Source of the DNA: Dethiobacter alkaliphilus
Lineage (GTDB): Bacteria; Bacillota; Dethiobacteria; DTU022; UBA8154
Assembly (NCBI GenBank): GCA_016841605.1
Contig: JAENYV010000011.1
Coordinates: 1 to 64,000, forward strand
Direction: 5' to 3'
Length of the DNA: 64,000 nucleotides
Positions 1-9,212 of the stretch are shown in pieces. The notes beneath the pieces are model-generated. The model searched no databases. It was given only the letters and a program-made list of their open reading frames with translations, and had not been told where the DNA came from. The position numbers and the translations under genes were made by a program. Numbering within the stretch: the first letter of the stretch is position 1; every line of letters begins with the position of its first letter.

Positions 1-122
1 TGGACGAGGAAAAAACGAATTTCGTAAATTGCCATAGCTGCGCAAATGCGGCAGCTTGAATTCCGTTATCAGGCAGACTTAGGCACGAAATGTGTAGTTG
101 GAGTAGCCCTCAATTGCCAGAG

Positions 123-461
123 CTACGGATAGTCTTGGTACGCTAGCACTTCGCCTGCTGGGACTCGCGTGCCGGCGCCCTGTAGTGAAAACACGTTGAA
201 GGCGTGAAGGGGCCGGCACAGCGATTGTCCGTGACAAGTGCCTTGAATTGCTTTACGATACTTGGGATGAGCCAGAGTAATGTTGTGGGAATCTTCAAGT
301 ACATTAAAAACGGAAATCCAATATGTTCCGCATATATCCAATGCACACATCCTGGTAGTTATGCTCAAAAGACGCTTGACAGCTCTTTCAGACCCTTTGT
401 ATAGGTAGAAAAGCGATGGAGTTTGTGGGTGGTAACCACTTTGTTTGTCGATACAATACAA
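123..461 (-). pseudogene. IS110-family transposase remnant
   Basis: A minus-strand reading frame of about 112 codons carries a stretch (about 240-347) that reads like the N-terminal DEDD region of IS110-family transposases, with the order GTYWISVFNVLEDS then LAHPKYRKAIQG. In intact family members this is followed by KKTDKKDA and several hundred residues; here the sequence after KAIQG is unrelated and soon reaches stops. No terminal repeats or second domain were found. I infer an old, truncated insertion. The family match is by eye from conserved wording; the flanking residues could be chance coding. Confidence 0.6.
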
Positions 462-814
462 GCCAGGAGTTACGCAGTTGATGTAAATATATCAGCATAA
501 TGCCCAGAAATATTTTTAAATTAGACTCATATATTCCAAAATGTTTGCCATTTCCGAAAACGCCTATAATCGAGTATTATGATATTTTATACTATTAGCT
601 ACTAACGATTTGGGTGATACAATTAAATTAACTGGGCAAACCTATTTTTCGTAGTAAGGATCATGGCCCCGGGGCCGACATTCCAGTGCTCAAAACAATT
701 TGGGATTTTTTTGACATGGCACTGTTATTTCTCAAACCGGAATCAGCAAGCACTCCGTATTACCTGCTTGGTTAATGGCTTTCTATGTAACTGCTCAGTT
801 CTTTTACAAATGAT
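462..814. other. AT-rich stretch without a recognisable gene
   Basis: About 350 bases between two transposase relics. I see no credible reading frame with a ribosome site, no strong hairpin and no RNA gene. A plus-strand open frame beginning at 663 runs over the IS66 relic on the opposite strand and is not believable as a gene. Confidence 0.5.
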
Positions 815-1030
815 CTATAATTCCGGAACTAACGGCTTTCCTTACGATGTATCTTTAATAGCTTTAAGCACAGGAACAGATTTTTTTCTGGTAGTGGAAA
901 TATACCTTCAGATACGATAGAACATATTAGCAACCAGTTCACTGCGGAAAACGCCTGAGATTTTTTGCTTCACCTTAATCGTTCTTAGCTTTCTTTCTGC
1001 CAAATGGTCAGCGACCTCCATTTTCATTTT
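815..1030 (-). pseudogene. IS66-family transposase C-terminal remnant
   Basis: Read on the minus strand from about 1012, the translation gives HLAERKLRTIKVKQKISGVF, then RSELVANMFYRI, a TGA at 911-909, then RYISTTRKKSVPVLKAIKDT, a TAA at 844-842, and GKPLVPEL before a TAG at 817-815. This follows the conserved C-terminal end of IS66 (TnpC) transposases, which read roughly LAERDLRMVKVKQKISG, FRSEEGA, FCRIRGYIST. The two in-frame stops fall where the family has coding residues, so this is a dead fragment. Nothing of the N-terminal or catalytic part was found. Confidence 0.75.
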
Positions 1031-1146
1031 AGGTGTTAGAATATACTTGACGTCTTTCAATGCCTACCAACGGGATATTTTCTAAGGATTTGCCGCAACT
1101 AAAGCATTTTGTGACTTGAGCAAAGCGAAAGGAATTGGTATAAAAA

Positions 1147-2994
1147 ATGCCTAACGGTTACTATGGAAAAATAGTTAGAGTGAATCTAACTATAGGTGAA
1201 ATTAAAAAAGAGGCGCTCTCTGAAGAAATGTGCAGAATGTTTTTAGGGGGAAGCGGGATATCCGCAAAAATAATAGCGGATGAAGTGTCGGCTAATGCTG
1301 ACCCATTAGGCCCCGACAATAAGATTGTATTTGCCACAGGCCCTATTAACATGGTTAACATTCCGGGTTCAGGCAGATGGGAAGCGTGCGCTATATCTCC
1401 GCAAACAAAAAAATGGGGAGAAGCTAATGCAGGCGGTTGGTTTGGCAGAAAGTTAAAAAAAACCGGAAATGATGTTTTAATCCTAGAAGGAAAAGCCGAT
1501 TATCCTGTTATCATTGTCTTAACAGATGAAGAATTAAAAATACTGGATGCTAAAAAGTACTGGGGAAAAGACAGTATCGAATCCGCAAAAGAGCTGGCTG
1601 AAGATTTCGGTAAAGAGTACAGTATTTTAACTATTGGCCAGGCAGGAGAGAGATTGGTTCCCATTGCCTGTATACTATCTGAAGCAGCAGAGGGTCATGC
1701 AGGCAGGACCGGTATGGGGGCGGTTATGGGTTCAAAGAATGTTAAGGCCATTTTGGTTAACGGGAACCAAAAATCACAGGTTGCCGACGAGGAAAAAGTC
1801 AAATCACTGATCAGACAAGTAAGAAAAAACATCTTGAACAGTGGTTTTTATCCGGATTTTCATAAACATGGTCAGGCGGGTGCCATTGTTCCGAGGGAAG
1901 CGGAGAGCCTGCTGCCCATGAAGAACTGGCTGATTGGCAGTTGGGCTGATGGAGCCAGAAAAATAGGAGCCCCGATATATACGGACGAATTAAACGTTAA
2001 AAAAAGAGGCTGCGCCTATTGTCCAGTAACGTGTAAACGATTTGTCACCGTCAAAGACGGAACCCCTTATGACCATGAAGGGCCCGGAGCTGAATATGAA
2101 ACGCTGGGCATGATCGGCTCTAATTTGTTAATCGATAATCTGAAAAAGATTAGCTATGCAAACGATTTATGTAACCGTTACGGGATCGACACCATATCTG
2201 TGGGCGGTATTATTGCCATGGTTTTTGAACTGTATGAAAAGAGTGTGATCGATAGTACTTTTTTAGATGGTATAGAAGCCAAATGGGGAGATGCCGACGC
2301 CATGGTGGAACTTATTAAAAAGATAGGTCTTGGTGAGGGGATCGGAAAAGAACTCGGTAAAGGTGTAGTACGTCTAAAAGAAATATTTGGCGAAAAGGCA
2401 AATGCCGCGGGAGCAGAAGTTATGGGTCTGGAAGTACCTGCTCATGATCCGCGCGCCTATTATTCTATGGCTGTGACTTATGCCACGTCAACACGAGGCG
2501 CCTGCCACATGCACGGGTTCAGTGAAGCCATGGAAATGGGTGTTACAATTCCAGAGATAGGTGTTCATGAAACTGTTCACAGGTTCAGCGAAGAGAAAAA
2601 AGGACACGCTGCTGCTGTATTTGCTGATCTATTAGCTATTCACAATTCAATGGTCTGGTGTGCCGTCCTCCCGTCGGCCGATATACCTTATCCTATGCAG
2701 GTTGATATTATTAATGCCATTACCGGCTGGGAGATAGGTTATGCTGATTTTATAAAAATTGGTGAACGAATTAATACCCTTCAACATCTACTCAATCTTA
2801 AACGAGGACATACAAGAAAGGATATGAGGTTGCCGGAAAGATTTCAAAATCCATTAAAAGAAGGCGGCGCTGCGGGTCAAGTGCCGGATTTTGATCGGAT
2901 GCTGAATGACTTTTTAAGCCATAGGGGTTGGGATAAACAGGCAATACCGTCAAAAGAAAAATTAAAAGAACTTCAACTATTACAATATATCTAA
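1147..2994 (+). CDS. aor: Aldehyde:ferredoxin oxidoreductase (tungsten/molybdenum pterin enzyme)
   Basis: A full-length 615-residue protein of the AOR family, which oxidises aldehydes to acids and passes electrons to ferredoxin using a tungsto- or molybdo-bispterin and one [4Fe-4S] cluster. The start MPNGYYGKIVRVNL is typical, and AAAGGA lies 12 bases upstream. Cluster ligands are visible as C289-x2-C292-x3-C296 (GCAYCPVTCKR) and, far downstream, C505 in NSMVWC, the usual fourth ligand. GMIGSNLL and DTISVGG match pterin-site segments. The aldehyde cannot be told from sequence. It is cytoplasmic. The next gene is a MoaD/ThiS-like protein, so the two are probably co-transcribed. Transposase relics flank the pair, which may be acquired. 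Confidence 0.93.
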   Translation: MPNGYYGKIVRVNLTIGEIKKEALSEEMCRMFLGGSGISAKIIADEVSANADPLGPDNKIVFATGPINMVNIPGSGRWEACAISPQTKKWGEANAGGWFGRKLKKTGNDVLILEGKADYPVIIVLTDEELKILDAKKYWGKDSIESAKELAEDFGKEYSILTIGQAGERLVPIACILSEAAEGHAGRTGMGAVMGSKNVKAILVNGNQKSQVADEEKVKSLIRQVRKNILNSGFYPDFHKHGQAGAIVPREAESLLPMKNWLIGSWADGARKIGAPIYTDELNVKKRGCAYCPVTCKRFVTVKDGTPYDHEGPGAEYETLGMIGSNLLIDNLKKISYANDLCNRYGIDTISVGGIIAMVFELYEKSVIDSTFLDGIEAKWGDADAMVELIKKIGLGEGIGKELGKGVVRLKEIFGEKANAAGAEVMGLEVPAHDPRAYYSMAVTYATSTRGACHMHGFSEAMEMGVTIPEIGVHETVHRFSEEKKGHAAAVFADLLAIHNSMVWCAVLPSADIPYPMQVDIINAITGWEIGYADFIKIGERINTLQHLLNLKRGHTRKDMRLPERFQNPLKEGGAAGQVPDFDRMLNDFLSHRGWDKQAIPSKEKLKELQLLQYI

Positions 2995-3010
2995 AGAGGT
3001 GCTTAAATTA

Positions 3011-3265
3011 ATGGCTACTGTTAAGATTAAGCTTCATAAAATACGTTTCGAGGGAAAACCCGGAATCAAGCTCAATCTGGATCAAGAAGGCCATCTGTTT
3101 ATCGAAATTAGAAATAACGCAAGCGTTAAAGAACTATTTGAAATATTGGAAATACAACCTGTAGGAAAAGTCGTCTTTGTCAATCAAAAAGCCGTTCATG
3201 ACCTTAATGCTCAATTGCACGATAATGATTGTGTGGAGATACACCAAATGATCGCAGGTGGTTGA
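3011..3265 (+). CDS. MoaD/ThiS-like ubiquitin-fold protein
   Basis: A small protein of 84 residues (from MATVKIKLHK) ending in Gly-Gly (MIAGG), with the beta-grasp pattern of MoaD/ThiS sulfur carriers. In that family the C-terminal glycine is adenylated and thiocarboxylated, then donates sulfur to molybdopterin or to tungsten cofactor intermediates. I prefer ATG at 3011 because GAGGTG (2996-3001) sits nine bases upstream; an in-frame GTG at 2999 would lie inside that ribosome site. It follows aor by 16 bases, and such small carriers commonly accompany AOR genes, so a role in its pterin cofactor is likely but inferred. No MoaE or MoeB-like partner is in the window. Confidence 0.8.
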   Translation: MATVKIKLHKIRFEGKPGIKLNLDQEGHLFIEIRNNASVKELFEILEIQPVGKVVFVNQKAVHDLNAQLHDNDCVEIHQMIAGG

Positions 3266-3605
3266 ATTATAAAGTATTTGAAACATCGGCCCTTTGCTGC
3301 ACAGGCTGGTACGCCCGGAGGTTGTCATTGGCAAGCTTGGGCGCTCTTGATTAGGTTGATGCTGTAGACGAATTGGGGAAGTATGAGGACGGTTCTTGAA
3401 GGGTTCAATCGGAAGTTTTGCGCAGCGAGAAAGGCTCAACTACCGGGTTAATAGCCGAAAGTTGGGCCTTTAACAATAACTGCGCAAAATTTTTATTGCT
3501 TAAGAAGAGGAAGTCGTGTGCCAGGTAGTCCATGAAATCGGTTAGAAGCCGGTCGTGGCCACGAAGTTTAAACCATTAATGCGTATTTTCCAGGACTTGT
3601 AAAGA
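3266..3605. other. Gene-less stretch before an IS21 relic
   Basis: No supported reading frame here. GAGGACGGTTCTTG near 3381 resembles the GGGACGGTTC words in the hairpin-rich element at 8256-8684. The rest is probably decayed mobile DNA belonging to the IS21 relic that follows. Confidence 0.4.
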
Positions 3606-3840
3606 GATGTCGGTTTTGAAAGAGCCTATACCACCGTCAGGGACTATGTCCGCAAGCTCAAAGATAACCAACAGGCAGTATATTTGGTTATCGAAACACT
3701 GCCTGGCGAGGAGAGTCAGGTTGACTTTGGCTACATCAGTACCTTAACGTTGGCGATAAAAGAAAAAAGGCCTGGATTTTCGCCATGACCCTGAGCTATT
3801 CCAATAAAAAAGTATACCCCCTCTTGTTTGTTTGGTTTTG
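3606..3840 (+). pseudogene. IS21-family transposase (IstA) remnant
   Basis: The frame from 3606 reads DVGFERAYTTVRDYVRKLK, then ETLPGEESQVDFGYISTLT, which is the hallmark HTH-to-catalytic transition of IS21 IstA (YTTVRDYV, ETLPGEEAQVDFG). Near 3765 the frame shifts by one base; the next frame then continues KAWIFAMTLSYSNKKVYP, again matching IstA (KAWVFVMTLSYS). The rest of the transposase and the IstB ATPase are missing. A dead fragment with one frameshift. Confidence 0.8.
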
Positions 3841-4099
3841 GTCGGTTAAACAATACCACAGAATGCATACTTTTTCACTTTTTTTATTTTATCTTTTCAG
3901 CTTTTCTTTTTAAGAAGCCATCGCAAAGCGATTCCGTTCTTCCTGTGGTTTGCCTACATGATAAAGTACCGATTACTATATGTATTTCTTTACTTCGGAT
4001 TAAAAAAGCCCCCTACTTTTTAACTCCAATTTTTTTGCTTGGCAAACCATCACTGTAAATAATTTCTTTGCGGAAGGAAAAAATTATTGTGATGGGAGT

Positions 4100-5437
4100 G
4101 TGGTTGCACTGCGCAGTATTAAAAATGCTCTGCTCGTAGTTCTGTCTTTTCTGTTTTTCTTTTGTATTATTCCCGGCAGTAGCGGTCAGGAGAAAACGCC
4201 GCGGGAGTTCCTCTACCTGGAGATTGAGGGGATGATCACCGCGGGGCAAGCTTCTTTTATCCGCCGTGAATTAGGGCAGGTCGACCCGGCCCAATTTCAG
4301 GCGGTAATTATCCGAATGGATACTCCGGGGGGACTCCTGGAGGCAACCCTTGATCTGAACCGGGCTTTCGGCAGCGCTTCTGTCCCTGTGATTGTCCTCG
4401 TTGCGCCTTCCGGAGCTATCGCTGCTTCGGCGGGGGCCTTTATCCTGGTAAGTTCCGATATTGCCGCCATGTCTCCGGGGACAACCGTCGGCGCGGCAAT
4501 GCCCGTAGCTCTCTCACCGGGAGGCGCAGAGCAGGCTGACGATAAAACGGTAAATTTTTTTGCCGGTCATATGAAAAGCATTGCCCGGGAGAAAGGACGT
4601 CCGGCGGAGGTAGCAGAGAGATTTGTCACGGAGAACCTGACTCTCGATGCTCTCGAAGCGCTGGAAGAAGGGATTATTAACCTGACCGCGGAAAACACCA
4701 CAGTTTTGCTGAAGAAGCTGGACGGATATGAACTGGAAAAGAACGGCCTGCAGGTTACCCTTGCAACCGGTGATGCCCGTCTGGTCCCGGGGGAAATGAA
4801 CCTTCAAGAACGTTTTCAGGCTCGAGTCAGCGATCCCCAGTTATCGTACTTGTTGTTGGTGGCCGGGGCGCTGGGTCTTTTTTTCGGCCTGGGAATGCCG
4901 GGGACTTTTGTCCCGGAGGTCCTTGGCAGTCTGGCCCTTCTGCTGGGAATATACGGATTTGGTTTTTTTGACACCGGCACCACGGGGATCATTTTCCTGG
5001 TCCTGGGTTTTTCTCTGGTGCTGGCGGAAATATTTACGACGGGCTTTGGTATTTTGGGTATCGGCGGGGGGGTAGGTATTCTGATCGGCTCCATCATGCT
5101 ACCGCAGGAACCGCTTATGGCGGTGGAATGGTACGCCACTTTCCGGGCGGCTGCTGTCGGTATTGCCCTTGCCGTCATTTTGTTGAGTTTTCTTATCGTC
5201 ACTGTTGTGGCCAGGTCGCGGCGGCAATGGAAAGAAAGCGGTTCATTTTTCCGGGCAGCCTCCACTGCTGTGGTTACAAAAGAGTTGAACCCCTGGGGAA
5301 CAGTGAAGATGCGGGGGGAACTCTGGAGGGCTTACAGTGAAGACGGCTCAAGTATCACAGAGATAGGATGTGAAGTTGATGTGCTCCGGCAGGAGGGGTT
5401 AACTCTCATTGTCCGGGCAAAAAATGCCGGAGAATAA
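4100..5437 (+). CDS. nfeD: Long-form NfeD membrane serine protease
   Basis: A 445-residue membrane protein of the long NfeD (1510-N) type. A hydrophobic N-terminal segment (residues 9-27) is followed by a ClpP/crotonase-like protease domain with MDTPGG (73-78), nucleophile Ser110 in AASAGAF and candidate general base Lys158 (HMKSIAREKG). Several membrane helices (about 248-375) and a C-terminal OB-fold NfeD domain complete it. In the family this protease cleaves or regulates stomatin-type proteins. It is 32 bases upstream of a slipin gene, the standard pairing. GTG at 4100 is the only reasonable start in frame; its ribosome site is weak. Confidence 0.9.
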   Translation: MVALRSIKNALLVVLSFLFFFCIIPGSSGQEKTPREFLYLEIEGMITAGQASFIRRELGQVDPAQFQAVIIRMDTPGGLLEATLDLNRAFGSASVPVIVLVAPSGAIAASAGAFILVSSDIAAMSPGTTVGAAMPVALSPGGAEQADDKTVNFFAGHMKSIAREKGRPAEVAERFVTENLTLDALEALEEGIINLTAENTTVLLKKLDGYELEKNGLQVTLATGDARLVPGEMNLQERFQARVSDPQLSYLLLVAGALGLFFGLGMPGTFVPEVLGSLALLLGIYGFGFFDTGTTGIIFLVLGFSLVLAEIFTTGFGILGIGGGVGILIGSIMLPQEPLMAVEWYATFRAAAVGIALAVILLSFLIVTVVARSRRQWKESGSFFRAASTAVVTKELNPWGTVKMRGELWRAYSEDGSSITEIGCEVDVLRQEGLTLIVRAKNAGE

Positions 5438-5469
5438 AACAAAAAAACATAAGGAGGACAAAGAAAAAA

Positions 5470-6279
5470 ATGTCAATAACAGTACTGTCTTTGCTTTTTA
5501 TCCTCATTATTATTCTTTATTCGGCTCTAAAAGTGGTCAGGGAGTATGAGCGGCTCGTTGTTTTTCGCCTGGGGCACCTGGTCGGATCCAGGGGGCCGGG
5601 ACTTATCCTGCTCATTCCCCTTGTTGACCGGACTGTCCGGATTTCCCTGCGGGTCATCACTCTGGATGTTCCGACCCAGGAGGTCATCACCAGAGATAAT
5701 GTTACCTGCAGTGTCAATGCCGTGGTCTACTACAGGGTTGTGGATTCCAATAATGCCGTTGTGAATGTGGAAAATTACATGGAGGCCACGGGCCAACTGG
5801 CGCAGACAACGTTGCGCAGCGTGGCTGGTCAGGCTGAACTGGACGAACTTCTGGCCGAAAGAGAAAAGCTTAACCAGCAGATTCAAAAGATCCTGGACGA
5901 GGCCACTGATCCGTGGGGAATCAAAATTTCCTCCGTGGAGATCAAGGATGTAGTGATCCCTGAAGGGCTCCAGAGGGCCATTTCCCGGCAGGCATCCGCG
6001 GAAAGGGAAAGAAGGGCAGCCATCATCCAGGCGGAGGGGGAAAAACAGGCTTCAGCCAAACTCGCCGAAGCAGCCGGGATCCTGGGCGAGGTACCGGGAG
6101 GCCTTTTCATGCGCCTGCTGAGGACTATCCCGGAAATTGCCGGGCAACAAGGGAATATCGTCGCTTTCCCCCTTCCCATGGAACTGCGCTATTTGGCAGA
6201 GTCTTTTGAACGGCTCATTCCTCCCGGGAAGGGAAAAGCTCCGGGGACGGAAAACCCGTCCACAGAACAAGGTGAATGA
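5470..6279 (+). CDS. Slipin, SPFH/Band 7 membrane scaffold protein
   Basis: A 269-residue protein with one N-terminal membrane helix (residues 3-20), then an SPFH/Band 7 domain (VVREYERLVVFRLGHLVGSR and ISLRVITLDVPTQEVITRDN are typical of slipin/stomatin), and an Ala/Glu-rich helical stretch (SAERERRAAIIQAEGEKQAS) that usually drives oligomerisation. Slipins organise membrane microdomains and are substrates or partners of long NfeD proteases, which is the gene directly upstream. AAGGAGG (5451-5457) gives a strong start at 5470. The C-terminus is short and polar. Confidence 0.92.
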   Translation: MSITVLSLLFILIIILYSALKVVREYERLVVFRLGHLVGSRGPGLILLIPLVDRTVRISLRVITLDVPTQEVITRDNVTCSVNAVVYYRVVDSNNAVVNVENYMEATGQLAQTTLRSVAGQAELDELLAEREKLNQQIQKILDEATDPWGIKISSVEIKDVVIPEGLQRAISRQASAERERRAAIIQAEGEKQASAKLAEAAGILGEVPGGLFMRLLRTIPEIAGQQGNIVAFPLPMELRYLAESFERLIPPGKGKAPGTENPSTEQGE

Positions 6280-6341
6280 ATACGGGTAAACTATGGAGCC
6301 GGATCAGGGAGCCTGAACGCTTATCTTGCGCGCTCTTCTAT

Positions 6342-6369
6342 TTGAATTTCTTCCTGCTGATGCTATAAT
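6342..6369 (+). promoter_or_regulatory. Sigma-A-type promoter for lepA
   Basis: TTGAAT at 6342-6347 and a perfect TATAAT at 6364-6369 are 16 bases apart, about 48 bases upstream of the lepA start. By sequence only. Confidence 0.65.
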
Positions 6370-6416
6370 GAGCGGAGATATTACTTTTACATTTAAGGTA
6401 ACAAGAAACGAGGCAA

Positions 6417-8252
6417 ATGCATTTTATGGAGAAAAGACCGGCGAAGGAGAACGGAAAGATAAAAAAGATTAGAAACTTTTGCATCATCGCTCATATAGAC
6501 CACGGGAAGTCCACTCTGGCCGATCGTTTTTTGGAAAGGGCTGGGAATATCCGGGAAAGGGAGATGAGGGAGCAGGTCCTGGACCAGATGGACCTGGAAA
6601 GGGAACGGGGAATTACGATCAAACTTCAGGCGGTGCGTCTGGATTATCGTTCCGGCGGCGGTGAAGATTATATTCTCAACCTTATTGATACCCCCGGTCA
6701 TGTGGATTTCAGCTATGAGGTTTCCCGCAGCCTGGCTGCCTGTGAAGGAGCCCTTCTGGTCGTGGATGCGGCGCAGGGCATTGAGGCTCAAACCCTGGCC
6801 AATACGTACCTGGCCCTGGAGCATAACCTGGAGATTATCCCTGTGATTAATAAAATTGATCTGCCCAATGCTGATCCGGAAAAGGTCAAGAAGGAACTGG
6901 AGGAGGTGCTGGGCCTGGATGCTTCCCTGGCGATACTCGTTTCCGCCAAGGAAGGAACAGGAATTGAGGAAGTGCTGGAGGCGGTCGTGGAGAGGGTGCC
7001 CCCTCCGCATAATGCCGACCGGGCTCCCCTGAAAGCTTTGATTTTTGATTCCCATTACGATTCTTACCGGGGAGTTATCGCCTATGTCCGCATTAAAGAA
7101 GGCTCTCTGAAAAAGGGTGAAAAAATCAGGTTTATGAATACGGGCAAAGTTTTTGAGGTGGGTGAAATAGGGATCTTTCGCCCCATGATGATGCCCGTGG
7201 AAATATTGTCTTCCGGGGAAGTAGGCTATATAATTGCGGGCATTAAAGGAGTTAAGGATGCGCAGGTAGGGGATACGGTTACCTCCGCCGATAACCCTGC
7301 TCCGGCGCCTCTTCCCGGCTACCGGCCGGTTATCCCCATGGTCTACTGTGGCCTTTTCCCCCTGGAAAACGTCCGTTTTGAAGACCTGCGAGAATCCCTG
7401 GAAAGGCTGAAGCTAAATGATGCGGCCCTGACTTACGAGCCGGAAAATTCGGCTGCCCTGGGCTTCGGCTTCCGGTGCGGTTTCTTAGGACTTTTACATA
7501 TGGAAATTATTCAGGAACGCCTGGAGCGGGAATACCGTCTGGATCTTTTGGTTACCGCACCCAACGTGGCCTACCGGGTTATTTTAAAAGACGGCGATGT
7601 TAAGCTTATTGACAACCCCGTAAATTTTCCCGCTGCCGGGGAATTGGAAAAGGTAGAAGAGCCTTTTGTCCGCGCCCGCATCCTCGTTCCCGGGGACTAT
7701 TTGGGGAGCGTCATGGAATTGTGTGAGGAAAAGAGGGGAAGATTTGAGAATATGGAGTATCTGGATTCCGGACGGATACTCCTTACCTATAGCCTGCCGC
7801 TGGCGGAAATTATTTTCGACTTCTTTGACCTTCTCAAGTCCAGGAGCAGGGGTTATGCTTCCCTGGATTATAATTTTACCGGTTTTAATCAGTCTCCCCT
7901 TGTGATGGTGGAAATTTTAATAAACCGGGAAAAGGTGGATGCCCTTTCTTTTATTGCCCACCGGGACCGGGCCTACCAGCGGGGGAAGCAGATGATCGAA
8001 AAATTGAAGGAGGTCATACCCCGTCACCTTTTTGATGTTTCCATTCAAGCTGCTGTGGGCAACAAGATCATTTCCCGGGAAACTATCAAGGCTTTGCGCA
8101 AGAATGTCACCGCCAAGTGTTACGGCGGGGATATTACCCGCAAAAGAAAACTGTGGGATAAACAAAAAAAGGGGAAAAAGCGCATGAAGTCAGTGGGGAA
8201 TGTAGAAATTCCCCAGGAAGCATTTATGGCCGTTCTCAACGTCAAGGACTAA
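6417..8252 (+). CDS. lepA: Elongation factor 4 (LepA), ribosome-bound GTPase
   Basis: A 611-residue translational GTPase. The G1 motif AHIDHGKST (25-33), the switch region [17 protein letters not shown] (G3) and NKID (G4) are intact. The C-terminal LepA-specific domain is present, with [20 protein letters not shown] close to the end, which separates it from EF-G and TypA. EF4 acts on stalled or mistranslocated ribosomes. A sigma-A-type promoter lies just upstream. Two starts are possible: ATG 6417 (GAGG four bases away) or ATG 6426 (13 bases away). In many Clostridia hemN and hrcA follow lepA; here a small transposon-like element and khtT follow. Confidence 0.97.
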   Translation: MHFMEKRPAKENGKIKKIRNFCIIAHIDHGKSTLADRFLERAGNIREREMREQVLDQMDLERERGITIKLQAVRLDYRSGGGEDYILNLIDTPGHVDFSYEVSRSLAACEGALLVVDAAQGIEAQTLANTYLALEHNLEIIPVINKIDLPNADPEKVKKELEEVLGLDASLAILVSAKEGTGIEEVLEAVVERVPPPHNADRAPLKALIFDSHYDSYRGVIAYVRIKEGSLKKGEKIRFMNTGKVFEVGEIGIFRPMMMPVEILSSGEVGYIIAGIKGVKDAQVGDTVTSADNPAPAPLPGYRPVIPMVYCGLFPLENVRFEDLRESLERLKLNDAALTYEPENSAALGFGFRCGFLGLLHMEIIQERLEREYRLDLLVTAPNVAYRVILKDGDVKLIDNPVNFPAAGELEKVEEPFVRARILVPGDYLGSVMELCEEKRGRFENMEYLDSGRILLTYSLPLAEIIFDFFDLLKSRSRGYASLDYNFTGFNQSPLVMVEILINREKVDALSFIAHRDRAYQRGKQMIEKLKEVIPRHLFDVSIQAAVGNKIISRETIKALRKNVTAKCYGGDITRKRKLWDKQKKGKKRMKSVGNVEIPQEAFMAVLNVKD

Positions 8253-8255
8253 AAA

Positions 8256-8684
8256 TTTTGGGACACAATGAAAATTATGAAAGATTAGAGCACTGCAACG
8301 AGAAAAATGTCATGGGGACGGTTTGGCGGGTGCCTGGGGCGCTCGGACAAAGCGACGGACTGGTGCTCCGGTTTCCTGCCTGCAAGTCCTGCGGTTCTCC
8401 TTAGCCCTTCGCTTACCTACCCGGCTTGCTGCCCTCCATGGCAGCAAGCCGGTTGCAAACATCCAGTCTGCAGGGTAAGCTTTTAGTCTGCGTTTCGCCG
8501 GGACTTTGCACGACCGGGAAAAGTCGCACCTTACCCGCCTCTTACCCGAGCGCCTGGCGTATACAAAAGCTAAGAGCAAATTTGCGAAGCTGTAGGGACG
8601 GTTCGAGCTTCACCGGAGCTTCGCGGTGTAATAAAATAACATTTTTTGCTGTAGTGTTACGAAAATTTTTATTGTGTCCCAAAA
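8256..8684. mobile_element. 429-bp hairpin-rich element with terminal inverted repeats (MITE-like)
   Basis: The ends are inverted copies of one 21-base sequence: 8256-8276 (begins TTTTGGGACACAAT) and the reverse complement of 8664-8684 differ at one base. Inside is a 13-bp perfect hairpin (8421-8433 with 8440-8452, 6-base loop), an 8-bp stem (GCGAAGCT with AGCTTCGC) and two GGGACGGTT words. There is no transposase; an open frame on the minus strand looks like chance coding in GC-rich DNA. It sits exactly between the lepA stop and the khtT ribosome site. A decayed relative is at 42467-42550. I infer a non-autonomous element mobilised in trans; the parent family is unknown. Confidence 0.65.
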
Positions 8685-8702
8685 TTATAAGGAGGAGATA
8701 TT

Positions 8703-9212
8703 ATGCGGATTAAAGAAGCCGACCTTCCCGGAATCGGTCGGAAATACACTTTGCAGACCGCGGCCGGTAATCTGGTTGTGATCATCATCCATTACAGCGG
8801 GAAAAGGGAGATATACCTGATGGAGGATGCCGACGCGGACGAACCCATCTATACTGTAGATCTTAGCGATGAAGAGTCGCGTCGGGTGGGTTCCATTCTA
8901 ATGGGGGCTGATTTTCAGCCTGTCAGTGATAAACAGGTAAATTTTATCTCCAAAGGCTTTTTCATGGAATGGATTACTGTTTCCCCCCAGTCCCCCCTTG
9001 CGCATAAGTCATTAAAAGAAGGGAAGGTTAAAAATGTGACAGGTGCCACTGTTATTGCCATTAAGAGGAAGGACCTGGTCATACCCAGTCCGGATGCCGA
9101 TGAACTTCTCCTTCCCGATGATCAGATCATGGTTTTAGGAAAACGGGAGCAAATTCGCTCTCTCGAACCGTTATGCGGGATAGAAGGTTGCGGAGTAGAT
9201 AGTGATGTATGA
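8703..9212 (+). CDS. khtT: KhtT-like regulatory subunit with TrkA-C domain
   Basis: A 169-residue cytoplasmic protein. The N-terminal part (MRIKEADLPGIGRKY, VVIIIHYSGKREIYLM) matches the KhtT/YhaT N-terminal domain and the C-terminal half (about 85-160) is a TrkA-C/RCK_C domain with TGATVIAIKRK. In Bacillus subtilis KhtT controls the potassium/proton antiporter KhtU and binds c-di-AMP through this domain. The downstream gene is the matching CPA2 antiporter and overlaps by 11 bases, so translation is coupled. A strong AAGGAGGAG precedes the start. Regulation by c-di-AMP is expected from the family, not shown here. Confidence 0.88.
   Translation: MRIKEADLPGIGRKYTLQTAAGNLVVIIIHYSGKREIYLMEDADADEPIYTVDLSDEESRRVGSILMGADFQPVSDKQVNFISKGFFMEWITVSPQSPLAHKSLKEGKVKNVTGATVIAIKRKDLVIPSPDADELLLPDDQIMVLGKREQIRSLEPLCGIEGCGVDSDV

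Noticed and set aside
663-920. Plus-strand open frame of 85 codons
   Set aside because: It runs antisense across the IS66 transposase relic and has no ribosome site or family resemblance.
8310-8579. Minus-strand open frame of 89 codons rich in Arg and Ala
   Set aside because: It lies wholly within the GC-rich 429-bp repeat element and has no recognisable domain; it appears to be chance coding in hairpin-forming DNA.
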